From positions 474 to 14,367 of the forward strand of contig DDSG01000099.1 in assembly GCA_002343325.1 (NCBI GenBank): a stretch of DNA of 13,894 nucleotides. The letters run 5' to 3'. The notes under the pieces were generated by a model, which was not told the origin of the DNA, ran no database searches, and saw nothing but the letters and a program-made list of their open reading frames with translations. This DNA comes from Phycisphaerales bacterium UBA2396 (GTDB lineage: Bacteria; Planctomycetota; Phycisphaerae; Phycisphaerales; UBA1924). Shown here piece after piece: positions 6,347 through 13,132 of the stretch (positions are counted from its first letter, which is position 1; each line of letters opens with the position of its first letter). The translations under genes and the position numbers were made by a program.

Positions 6347-8122
6347 TTACTTGACGATGAGGACGGAGGGCGTCATGAGGAGGACGGGCTCGCGGCGGAG
6401 CTGAAGGACGCCGGTGATGGCCTGGCGGACCTGGGGCCACGCGGGGCCGAAGATCTGCTGACCCGCGGCGGCGAGGGATTGCAGGGGCGAGGCAACTCCG
6501 GGGGCGGCGGCGAAGGAGCCGAAGGCGTCTTCGAGGACTTCGGGGAGGCTCTTGGGGCCGGGGTAGTGCATGACGTCGAAGTCGCTGAGTTTGAGATCAG
6601 CGGCGAGATCGGTGACGGCCTCGTGGAGGCCGCCGATGCGGTCGGCCATGTTGAGGGTGATGGCCTTGTCGCCGGTGAAGAGTCGGCCTTCGGCGGTCTT
6701 GGCGAGGTCGATGCCGGGCCTGCCCGCGACGACGCGGCTGGTGAACTGGTTGTAGGTTTCGGTCATCTTGGCGCGGACGGTGGCGACTTCGGCGGGGGAC
6801 CAGGCGCCGGTGGAGCGGAACATGTCGGCGTTGGGCCCGCGGGAGCGGGAGACGACGTTGACCTTGAGGTTGGAGTAGAGCCCGTCCATGGCGAGGCGGC
6901 CGCCGACGACGCCGATGGAGCCGACGATGCTGGAGGGGTTGACGTAGACCTTCTGGCCGCCGACGAGGCAGTAGTAGCCGCCCGAGGCGGCCATGGAGCC
7001 TACGGAGATCCAGACGGGCTTGGAGGCGGAGAGCTTTTTGAGCCCCTGGTACATGACTTCGGAGGCGGAGGCGGAGCCGCCGGGGCTGTTGATGCGGACG
7101 ACGACGCCTTCGATGAGGGGTTGGTCGATGAGTTCTTCGATGGTTCGGCGGAAGGAGCGGGAGCCGACGGATTCGCCGCCGCCCATGAGCCCGCCAGAGG
7201 CCGAGTCGCCGTCGATGATGGTTCCGTTGAGGTGGAGGACGGCGATGGAGGGCTTCTTGGGGGTGGTGTCGGGCGTCTGGGAGAGCTTGGAGAGCATGGC
7301 GAAGGGGTTGGACATTTCGAGCTTGGCGTCGGCGTCGGAGCCGAGGAGCGAGGAATCGAGCTCGACTTCCGTGCCGTAGACCTTGTCGAGGTGCGCGACG
7401 ATGGAGGCCCAGTCGACTTCGGCGTCGATGAGCCCGAGATCAACGGCCTTGGCGGCGTCGGCGAGCCAGGCTTCCTTCATGGCGGTGTCGAGCTTGGCGT
7501 CGTCGAGCTTTCGGCCGGCCTTCATGGGGGCGCGGACGTTGGCGTACATGCTGTCGAGGAGCTGGTTGATGTTCTGGTCCCAGGCTGGGCTGGGCTTGCT
7601 GTTGGACATCATCTCGGAGGCGCCCTTGTAGTCGCCGACCTGGACGAAGTCGGCCTTGACGCCGATCCACGAGAGGGTGTCGGCGAGGAACATCTCCTCC
7701 ATGTGCATGCCCGAGAGCATGACGGGCGCACCGGGCTGGGCGAGGGCTTCGTCGGCGTACGAGGCGAGAAGGAAGTAGGGGGTGGTGTAGGCCTCGGCGA
7801 AGACGTGAACTTTCTTGCCGGCCTTTCGGGCGGCCTTGATGGCGGTGCCGAGTTCTTCGGTCTGCGTGGGGGAGAGTTCGGCGTCCTTGAGCCGGATCAG
7901 GATGCCCTTGTGCGCGGGCGAGCGAGCGGCGGTGTGGATGGCGCTGGTGGCGGCGGAAAGGGTGACGTGGTCGCCCGAGCCGAAGAGCCACTCGAGCGGA
8001 TTGGGTTGCTCGTGGAGCGGGCCGTCGAGTTCGAGGAGCGCGACTTCGGCGGGTTGGACGGCGTGGGCGAGGCCCGCGGAGGCGGAGAGGGCGAGCACGA
8101 GAGCGAGACGCGAGAATCGCAT
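6347..8122 (-). CDS. sppA: Signal peptide peptidase SppA, long (67K) form, S49 family
   Basis: This 591-residue serine protease with the duplicated S49 architecture of E. coli SppA degrades leftover signal peptides in the cell envelope. The N-terminal half carries the general-base lysine in GDYKGASE (Lys166), and the C-terminal half the nucleophile in GSMAASGGYYC (Ser380), followed by NPSSIVGSIGVVGGRL (395-410). This Lys/Ser split across the repeats is diagnostic of the long form. Residues 1-21 form a signal sequence ending AHA before VQ, which looks cleavable, and no other strong membrane segment is seen. Start: ATG at 8120-8122, with a perfect AAGGAG six nt upstream (complement of 8129-8134). 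The in-frame ATG at 8161 would add 13 residues before the signal and bypass this site. It is monocistronic with a strong terminator. A possible -10 is TATGAC (complement of 8158-8163). Very confident. Confidence 0.95.
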   Translation of the reverse strand: MRFSRLALVLALSASAGLAHAVQPAEVALLELDGPLHEQPNPLEWLFGSGDHVTLSAATSAIHTAARSPAHKGILIRLKDAELSPTQTEELGTAIKAARKAGKKVHVFAEAYTTPYFLLASYADEALAQPGAPVMLSGMHMEEMFLADTLSWIGVKADFVQVGDYKGASEMMSNSKPSPAWDQNINQLLDSMYANVRAPMKAGRKLDDAKLDTAMKEAWLADAAKAVDLGLIDAEVDWASIVAHLDKVYGTEVELDSSLLGSDADAKLEMSNPFAMLSKLSQTPDTTPKKPSIAVLHLNGTIIDGDSASGGLMGGGESVGSRSFRRTIEELIDQPLIEGVVVRINSPGGSASASEVMYQGLKKLSASKPVWISVGSMAASGGYYCLVGGQKVYVNPSSIVGSIGVVGGRLAMDGLYSNLKVNVVSRSRGPNADMFRSTGAWSPAEVATVRAKMTETYNQFTSRVVAGRPGIDLAKTAEGRLFTGDKAITLNMADRIGGLHEAVTDLAADLKLSDFDVMHYPGPKSLPEVLEDAFGSFAAAPGVASPLQSLAAAGQQIFGPAWPQVRQAITGVLQLRREPVLLMTPSVLIVK

Positions 8123-8157
8123 GAGAAACTCCTTGAAAGGGGGCGTCGGCCCCGCGG

Positions 8158-8163
8158 TCATAC
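8158..8163 (-). promoter_or_regulatory. Possible -10 box (TATGAC) of sppA
   Basis: TATGAC on the minus strand would give a leader of about 29 nt that includes the AAGGAG ribosome site. A GTGAAC at complement 8182-8187, 18 nt further upstream, is a poor -35 candidate. The region 8123-8209 otherwise holds only a 5-bp GGGGC/GCCCC hairpin. Confidence 0.3.
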
Positions 8164-8209
8164 CGGGAGAGGGTAGGAGAGGTTCACGGTTGATCGGGCG
8201 ATTTGGGGG

Positions 8210-8617
8210 TCAGTCGTAGCCGAGGCGTTCGAGGTCGTCCTCGTCGAGGCCGAATTGGTGCCCGATCTCGTGGAGAAGTGTGACCATGATCTCGTCGTAG
8301 ACCGCGTCATCGGCATCGGGCTGGTCCCAGCCGCCGGCGAGATCGATGATTCCGATCCGGAACAGGTGGATGTTGGACGAGAGTTCCGGGCGTTCGACGC
8401 TGGCCTCGGTGAAGGAGGTTCCGGTGTGGAGCCCGCAGAGTTCGTCGGCGGCCTTGGTGTCGGCGGGGTCGATCCCGACGGAGCGGAGCATGTCGGGCGT
8501 GGGGCGGTCGAGCACGATGACGGGGACTTCCTCGATGAGATCCGCGAGGGCTGGGGGGAGGTTCTCGATCGCTTCCTCCATGAGGGCGTCGAAGCGCTGG
8601 CGCTCCTGCGGTGTCAC
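8210..8617 (-). CDS. Metallopeptidase family protein (zincin, PF06262-like)
   Basis: This 135-residue protein of the small minimal-zincin family is often annotated 'metallopeptidase family protein'. The zinc motif HEIGHQFGLD lies at residues 116-125: HExxH at 116-120, then Gly123 and Asp125, the last a candidate third ligand. Before it are a strand VPVIVLDRPT (31-40) and NIHLFRIGIID (82-92), which fit the family. The C-terminus ends soon after DEDDLERLGYD, as is usual for about 120-140 residues. There is no signal peptide, so it is cytoplasmic. Peptidase activity is assumed from the motif; no substrate is known. Start: GTG at 8615-8617, which overlaps the stop of the upstream zinc-ribbon gene as GTGA. 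GGGAG about 8 nt upstream can serve as ribosome site. The longer open frame to 8989 is a shadow. The coupling suggests the two proteins are needed in fixed proportion. Confidence 0.88.
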   Translation of the reverse strand: MTPQERQRFDALMEEAIENLPPALADLIEEVPVIVLDRPTPDMLRSVGIDPADTKAADELCGLHTGTSFTEASVERPELSSNIHLFRIGIIDLAGGWDQPDADDAVYDEIMVTLLHEIGHQFGLDEDDLERLGYD

Positions 8618-9567
8618 GGGCGGGCTCCCGCGTCGGTGGATGGGGCCGGTTTGGCGAGAATGTGGTCGAGGGATAGCGGTGGGGACATGATGGCGTGGCG
8701 AAGGCGGATGCAGTCGATGAGCACGCCGCCGAGCCCGAGGGTGATGAGCAGGGAGCCGACGGCGATAAGGAGCGAGCCGATGGTTCGGGCGGTCTCGGTG
8801 GGGTCGGACTCGATGCCGGGCGAGGTGAGGCGGAGGCAATCGCCCAATGCGGCAAGGCCGACGGCGCCGAGAATGACGAGAAGTGTCTGGCGGTCGACGC
8901 GACCTGTGCGCATGAGGAGCGAGCGGGAAACGAGGAGGCGGCCGTTGGGGCGGATGCCGAGAATGATGACGGCGATGCAGGCGGCGCACCCGAGACGGAG
9001 CATGGTGCGGACGGTGGACCAGTCGGCGTGGGCGAGGTAGGGGTCGGGCTCACGGAGATCGAGGACGGCGTGGATCTGCCACATGAGATATGCGAGCGGG
9101 AAGTGGGCGAGTGCTCCCAGGAGGGCGGCGGCGGAGGTGATGGCAGGGATGCCCGCGTGGGGTCTGATGAAAATGAGCGAGGCGAAGCCCGCGAAGGCGA
9201 TGCAGATGGAGGGGGCGTGGTTGAGCAGGTCGGTGCTCGCCAGGGTCGGCCCGTCGAGCGATCGGGCGAGTTCGTTGAGTCGCAGCGTGAGCACGGCGAG
9301 TGCGGCGGCGAGACAACTCGCCGCCCAGAGGACCAGCCCAAGGGCGATGACCCCCGGGAGCGGAATGGGGCGGAGTTCGGAGGCGAGCGGATCGACGGTG
9401 GCGAGGATGGTGCCGCGGACGGGCGTGCCGCATTCCGGGCAGATGGCGCGGACGGAGAGCCCGCGGAGGTTGTAGCCGCAGCGTGCGCATGGGAGGTCGC
9501 CGCCGAGGGTTCGGGCGAGGAGCGAGGATGGCTCGGGGGCGGGGGGTTGGGTAACGGCGTGATCCAC
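8614..9567 (-). CDS. Zinc-ribbon multi-pass membrane protein, hypothetical
   Basis: I do not recognise a named family. The 317-residue protein starts with a Cys4 zinc ribbon: CARCGYNLRGL and CPECGTPVRG, with cysteines at residues 27, 30, 43 and 46. About six hydrophobic segments follow, near residues 70-98, 119-136, 140-169, 189-206, 228-244 and 261-287. The ribbon would sit in the cytoplasm ahead of the first helix. The 'CxxCGYNLRGL...CPECG' ribbon on membrane proteins is common in planctomycete proteomes, from general recollection. Start: GTG at 9565-9567 is preferred because the ten codons before it (back to an alternative TTG at 9598-9600, giving 328 residues) use T- and A-ending codons unlike the rest; this choice is uncertain. 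It is translationally coupled to the zincin gene downstream by a 4-base overlap. A role in membrane protein handling or sensing is possible but unproven. Confidence 0.75.
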   Translation of the reverse strand: MDHAVTQPPAPEPSSLLARTLGGDLPCARCGYNLRGLSVRAICPECGTPVRGTILATVDPLASELRPIPLPGVIALGLVLWAASCLAAALAVLTLRLNELARSLDGPTLASTDLLNHAPSICIAFAGFASLIFIRPHAGIPAITSAAALLGALAHFPLAYLMWQIHAVLDLREPDPYLAHADWSTVRTMLRLGCAACIAVIILGIRPNGRLLVSRSLLMRTGRVDRQTLLVILGAVGLAALGDCLRLTSPGIESDPTETARTIGSLLIAVGSLLITLGLGGVLIDCIRLRHAIMSPPLSLDHILAKPAPSTDAGARP

Positions 9568-9608
9568 GAGAGCCCCGGCAGAGACCGTTCGGACAGCCAA
9601 CGGCGGCC

Positions 9609-9652
9609 CCCGGGCGGAGACGCGAGCGTCGGGAGCCGACGCGCCGCCCGGG
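9609..9652. repeat. Nested perfect inverted repeat upstream of the zinc-ribbon gene
   Basis: An outer 9-bp arm pair, CCCGGGCGG (9609-9617) with CCGCCCGGG (9644-9652), encloses an inner 6-bp hairpin, CGTCGG (9627-9632) and CCGACG (9636-9641) with a GAG loop. It lies in the divergent gap 9568-9733, just before the candidate starts of the minus-strand gene. It has no T-run on either side, so it is not a classic terminator. It could be a leader structure or a protein site. Confidence 0.7.
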
Positions 9653-9733
9653 CTGATAGTGTAACGAGGGCGTCAAGAAAGTGCTGGGGATTGGACAAGC
9701 AAGGCCGGGGGGTCCCGGAAGGAGCGAAGGGTC

Positions 9734-9976
9734 ATGGCGAGGGTTGTGAGGCTGGTGCAGACGGGGCCGATGAAGATCGAGCCGGCGCAGACCAAGCCCG
9801 TGTGGGTGTGCGCGTGCGGGCTGTCGAAGACGTTTCCGATCTGCGATGGGAGCCACAAGACGACGGCGAAACAGGAGCAGCCCGGGAAGCTGTACCACTA
9901 CGACCCGTCGACGCTCGATGTGAAGCGGATCGAGGACGACCCGATGGCCGAGGCATCGGGCGAGGCGAAGGGGTAA
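9734..9976 (+). CDS. CDGSH-type iron-sulfur domain protein
   Basis: This 80-residue protein has a single CDGSH (zf-CDGSH, mitoNEET-like) motif, CACGLSKTFPICDGSH at residues 26-41. It binds one [2Fe-2S] cluster through Cys26, Cys28, Cys37 and His41, matching the consensus C-x-C-x2-S/T-x3-P-x-C-D-G-S-H. Flanking PVWVCACG and the following KTTAKQE helix are standard for bacterial members of about 60-80 residues. It has no membrane anchor, so it is cytoplasmic. Members are thought to act in redox sensing or iron-sulfur cluster and electron transfer; no specific role can be assigned here. Start: ATG 9734 with AAGGAG at 9719-9724. It converges on the FAD/Fe-S oxidoreductase gene, with only 7 bases between the stops, and diverges from the zinc-ribbon gene. 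A -10 is not clear; TAGTGT at 9657-9662 is the best weak candidate. Family call is very secure. Confidence 0.94.
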   Translation: MARVVRLVQTGPMKIEPAQTKPVWVCACGLSKTFPICDGSHKTTAKQEQPGKLYHYDPSTLDVKRIEDDPMAEASGEAKG

Positions 9977-9983
9977 GGGCGGG

Positions 9984-12900
9984 TCAGGCGAGCAGCGAGG
10001 CGAGAATCTCGATGGGGTGCGAGGCCTCGCGACGCGTGCCGTCGTGGATCTGGTGTCGGCAGCTTGTGCCGGGCGCGCAGACGCGTGCGTCGGGGTTCTG
10101 GCGCAGGGCTGGGAAGAGCGTGAGCTCGCCGATCTTCATGGAGAGGTCGTAGCGGTCGGCGGTGAAGCCGAAGGATCCCGCCATGCCGCAGCAGCCCGTC
10201 TCGAGGACGCGGAGCTTGTCTCCCAGAACCATGCGGAGGACGGCGGCGGAGGAGTCGACGCCCCAGAGTGCCTTCTGGTGGCAATGCCCGTGCAGGACGA
10301 CGGGGGGGACGGACTCCACGCGGCAGATCGAGCGGAGGCGATCGGCGAGGGCGGGCGTCGCGGCGAGATACTCCTCGGGCAGGAAGCACTTGGCGGCGAG
10401 GCGTCGGCGGGCGTCGATCGGCGTGCGGAGCGACAAGTCGAGCCAGTCGTCCTTGATCGCCGACAGGCACGAAGGCTCGGCGACGAGGATCGCGTCGATC
10501 GCGGGGTTGTCGGCCAGGGGCATAAGGCGCTCGAGCGTCGCGTCGATCTGGTCGATCGCCTGGGGGAGCAGGCCTGTCGAGATGAGCGATCGGCCGCAAC
10601 AGCCGGCGTCGGCGAGTAGAACGCGGAAGCCCAGCGCCTCGTACACGCGCCGTGTGGCGAGCCCGATCGAGGTTTCGTTGAACATGGTGAAGCAGTCGCC
10701 GAAGAGGGCGACGGCGTGCTGCGAGGTGTTCGGCGTGAGCGTGTGCTGGAACGCGGACGCGCCCTTGAAGTGCTTGGCGAGCGACGGCGCGAACGCGGGG
10801 ACGTCGCGGCGAGGATCGATCTTGGCGAACCTGCGGAGGAACCACTTCGCCAGGGGCGTGCGGTTCATGCGGTTGGCGATCGCGGGCGTCAGCGACCCGA
10901 GGCGGTTGAGCACGCGGACGTGCCCGAACAGCAGCGCCGAGAGCGGCGTTCGTCCGGCGGCCTGATATCGCTGCGAGGTGTACTCGGCCTTGAGCCTGGA
11001 GATGTCGACATTGCTGGGGCACTCGCTCTTGCATGCTTTGCACGAGAGGCAGAGGTTGAGCGTGTCGATGGTGTCGGGGTCGTCCCAGGGTTGCTCGCCG
11101 GGAGAGACGGATTGGCCGGTGATGGCGAGGCGGAGCGCGTTGCCGCGGCCGCGGGTGCTGTGGCGTTCGTCGAGCGTGGCCTGGTAGCTGGGGCACATCG
11201 TGCCGCCTGATTTCTTCCGGCAGACGCCCGCGCCGTTGCACATCTCGACCGCGCCCTCGAACCCGTGCTGATCGGCGAAGGCGAACGAGGTTCTGATGGC
11301 GGGGTATTGGGCGGGCTTGCCGGGGTCGGGTTCTACGCGGAGCGAGCGGGTGATCGACTCGATGGCGCGGGGCTCGACGATGTTGCCGGGGTTGAGGAGA
11401 TTGCGCGGGTCGAAGATGGACTTCACGTCGCGGAAGGCGCGCATGATGGTTGGGCCGTAGAACCGTTCGAGGAGCGGCCCGCGGACGCGGCCGTCGCCGT
11501 GCTCGCCGGACATGACGCCGCCGAGTTCCTTGGCGAGGTCGGCGGTCTCGACGGCGATCTGGCGCATGATCTCGCGGTCGGAGGTGCTGTGAATGTCGAT
11601 CAGCGGGCGGACATGCAGGACGCCAACGGAGGCGTGGGCCCAGTAGGCGGCGATGGTGCCGTGGCGGGTGACGATGGCACGGAGCCGTTTGACGAATTCG
11701 CCGAGGCGTTCGACGGGGATGGCGTTGTCTTCGACGAAGGTGATGGGCTTGCGGTCGCCGGGCACGCCGTGGAGGAGGGGTTCGCCGGCCTTGCGGAGCT
11801 TCCAGGCGTTGAGCATGGCGCGGGCGTCGGTGTGATCGTGCTTGGCGATGCCCGGGACTGCCCGTGAGAGCTGGGCGAACTTCTCGCGGATCTCGTCCTG
11901 GCCCGTGGTCGAGAAGTACTCGACGTACAGGACGGCCTTGAGCGGCTTGCCGTCGGCGGGCGGCGGCATGAGATCGACGTAGCGGCGGTACTCGGCGTTG
12001 GCGGCGGCGAGGCCGACCACCATGTCGTCGAGCAGCTCGACCGCGCTGGGGCCGGTCGCGAGGATGGGCAGCACGGCGGCGATCGCCTCGTCAAGGTCGG
12101 AGAAGCCCAGCACGCTGAGCCCTTTGGCGCGCGGCTTGGGGTGGAGTCTGAGGTGGGCGCCCAGAGTGACCGCGAGGGTGCCTTCGCTGCCGCAGACGAG
12201 GTGCGCGAGGTTGACCCGCGAGAGCCCGGCGGGGTCCTTCTCGATCCCGTCGAGGATCATGTCGAGGGCGTAGCCGGCGTTTCGGCGGACGGTCTTCGGG
12301 AAGCGAGCGCGGATTTCGGACGCGAGCGGAAGGACGACGTCGGCGACGCGGCGGGTCAGGGCGTGGACGGCGGGGTCGCGCAGCGCGGCGCCCTCGTCGA
12401 ATTGGCAGCGAGAGCCGTCGGCGAGCATGACGTCAACGCCCAGCAGGCTCTCGGAAGTGCGGCCGTAGCGGATGGATCGAGCGCCCGCGGCGTTGTTTCC
12501 GATGGCTCCCCCGACGTTGCAGTGTCGGCTGGTTGCGGGATCGGGGGCGAAGAACCAGTCCTTCGCCGGCCCGCGAGAAAGCTCGTCGTTGAGGTCGTCG
12601 ATGGTGATGCCGGGCTCGACGCGGCAGGTGCCGAGGGTTGGGTCGGCGTTCAGCAGGCGGTTGCAACGGGCGGAGAAATCGATGACGACCGCGCGGTTGG
12701 TGCATTGACCGGCGAGCGAGGTGCCTCCGCCGCGGGGGAGTATCGGGAGCGAGCGTCCCGCGCAGAAGGCGACGGCCGCGACGGCGTCGTCGATGTCGTC
12801 GGGGATGACCACGCCCAGAGGCTCGACCTGATAGAGCGACGCGTCGGTGGCGTAGAGCAGGCGATTGTGCCGGTCGAAGCGGACTTCGCCCCGGACGGCG

Positions 12901-12992
12901 TTGGCCAGCTCGCGGGCGGCGTGGTGGCGCTGGGCCGGGGTCAGCTCGGGCGGGACGGGGACGTGGGACTGGAGCACGGGGAGGCTGGGCAC
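9984..12992 (-). CDS. FAD-linked oxidase with iron-sulfur and CCG domains, YdiJ-like
   Basis: This 1002-residue fusion enzyme is of the YdiJ type (E. coli YdiJ is about 1018 residues and oxidises D-2-hydroxyglutarate). Domains in order: an FAD-binding PCMH/BBE domain at about 50-290, with PRGGGTSLAGQ (86-96) and NVGGAIGNNAAGARSI (159-174); an FAD-oxidase C-terminal domain to about 540, with SGEHGDGRVRGP (495-506); a [4Fe-4S] region with Cys585, 591, 600 and Cys648, 651, 654, 658; and two CCG modules (GCCGRS at 797-802, GCCGMAG at 933-939). It would oxidise a D-2-hydroxyacid and pass electrons through the clusters to a membrane or soluble acceptor. There is no signal peptide. Start: GTG at 12990-12992, with no Shine-Dalgarno and a -10-like TATATT 5 nt upstream. 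All key residues are present. The substrate (D-2-hydroxyglutarate or D-lactate) is inference; the family is secure. Confidence 0.93.
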   Translation of the reverse strand: MPSLPVLQSHVPVPPELTPAQRHHAARELANAVRGEVRFDRHNRLLYATDASLYQVEPLGVVIPDDIDDAVAAVAFCAGRSLPILPRGGGTSLAGQCTNRAVVIDFSARCNRLLNADPTLGTCRVEPGITIDDLNDELSRGPAKDWFFAPDPATSRHCNVGGAIGNNAAGARSIRYGRTSESLLGVDVMLADGSRCQFDEGAALRDPAVHALTRRVADVVLPLASEIRARFPKTVRRNAGYALDMILDGIEKDPAGLSRVNLAHLVCGSEGTLAVTLGAHLRLHPKPRAKGLSVLGFSDLDEAIAAVLPILATGPSAVELLDDMVVGLAAANAEYRRYVDLMPPPADGKPLKAVLYVEYFSTTGQDEIREKFAQLSRAVPGIAKHDHTDARAMLNAWKLRKAGEPLLHGVPGDRKPITFVEDNAIPVERLGEFVKRLRAIVTRHGTIAAYWAHASVGVLHVRPLIDIHSTSDREIMRQIAVETADLAKELGGVMSGEHGDGRVRGPLLERFYGPTIMRAFRDVKSIFDPRNLLNPGNIVEPRAIESITRSLRVEPDPGKPAQYPAIRTSFAFADQHGFEGAVEMCNGAGVCRKKSGGTMCPSYQATLDERHSTRGRGNALRLAITGQSVSPGEQPWDDPDTIDTLNLCLSCKACKSECPSNVDISRLKAEYTSQRYQAAGRTPLSALLFGHVRVLNRLGSLTPAIANRMNRTPLAKWFLRRFAKIDPRRDVPAFAPSLAKHFKGASAFQHTLTPNTSQHAVALFGDCFTMFNETSIGLATRRVYEALGFRVLLADAGCCGRSLISTGLLPQAIDQIDATLERLMPLADNPAIDAILVAEPSCLSAIKDDWLDLSLRTPIDARRRLAAKCFLPEEYLAATPALADRLRSICRVESVPPVVLHGHCHQKALWGVDSSAAVLRMVLGDKLRVLETGCCGMAGSFGFTADRYDLSMKIGELTLFPALRQNPDARVCAPGTSCRHQIHDGTRREASHPIEILASLLA

Positions 12993-12997
12993 GCACC

Positions 12998-13003
12998 AAT
13001 ATA
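12998..13003 (-). promoter_or_regulatory. Putative -10 box (TATATT) of the YdiJ-like gene
   Basis: On the minus strand TATATT matches TATAAT at five of six positions and stands out in very GC-rich DNA. Only 5 nt lie between it and the GTG start, so transcription should begin at the start codon (leaderless). The intergenic stretch 13004-13132 shows no other clear element, and no -35 hexamer is seen. Confidence 0.55.
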
Positions 13004-13132
13004 GGATGAGGCAGGCCCGGGGTTTGTGGGGTGTCGGGCGGAGTTTCGTGCGGATGCCGTGAACCGGCCGATGATCCTCGGCGCTCCATGCAGGGTCGCG
13101 GTCGGTGTGAACACTCAGAAGGAGACAGTCCC

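Noticed and set aside
8136..8155. Hairpin GGGGC/GCCCC in the sppA leader
   Set aside because: The stem is only 5 bp in GC-rich DNA, where such pairings are expected by chance; no regulatory family is recognisable.
8123..8161. ATG at complement 8161 as start of SppA
   Set aside because: The 13 added residues would precede the signal peptide, and the perfect AAGGAG lies within them, positioned for ATG 8122.
6479..8176. A 565-residue open frame on the + strand
   Set aside because: It lies antisense to sppA, which has full catalytic motifs, signal peptide and ribosome site. The translation is a Gly/Asp/Glu/Val-rich shadow typical of GC-rich DNA.
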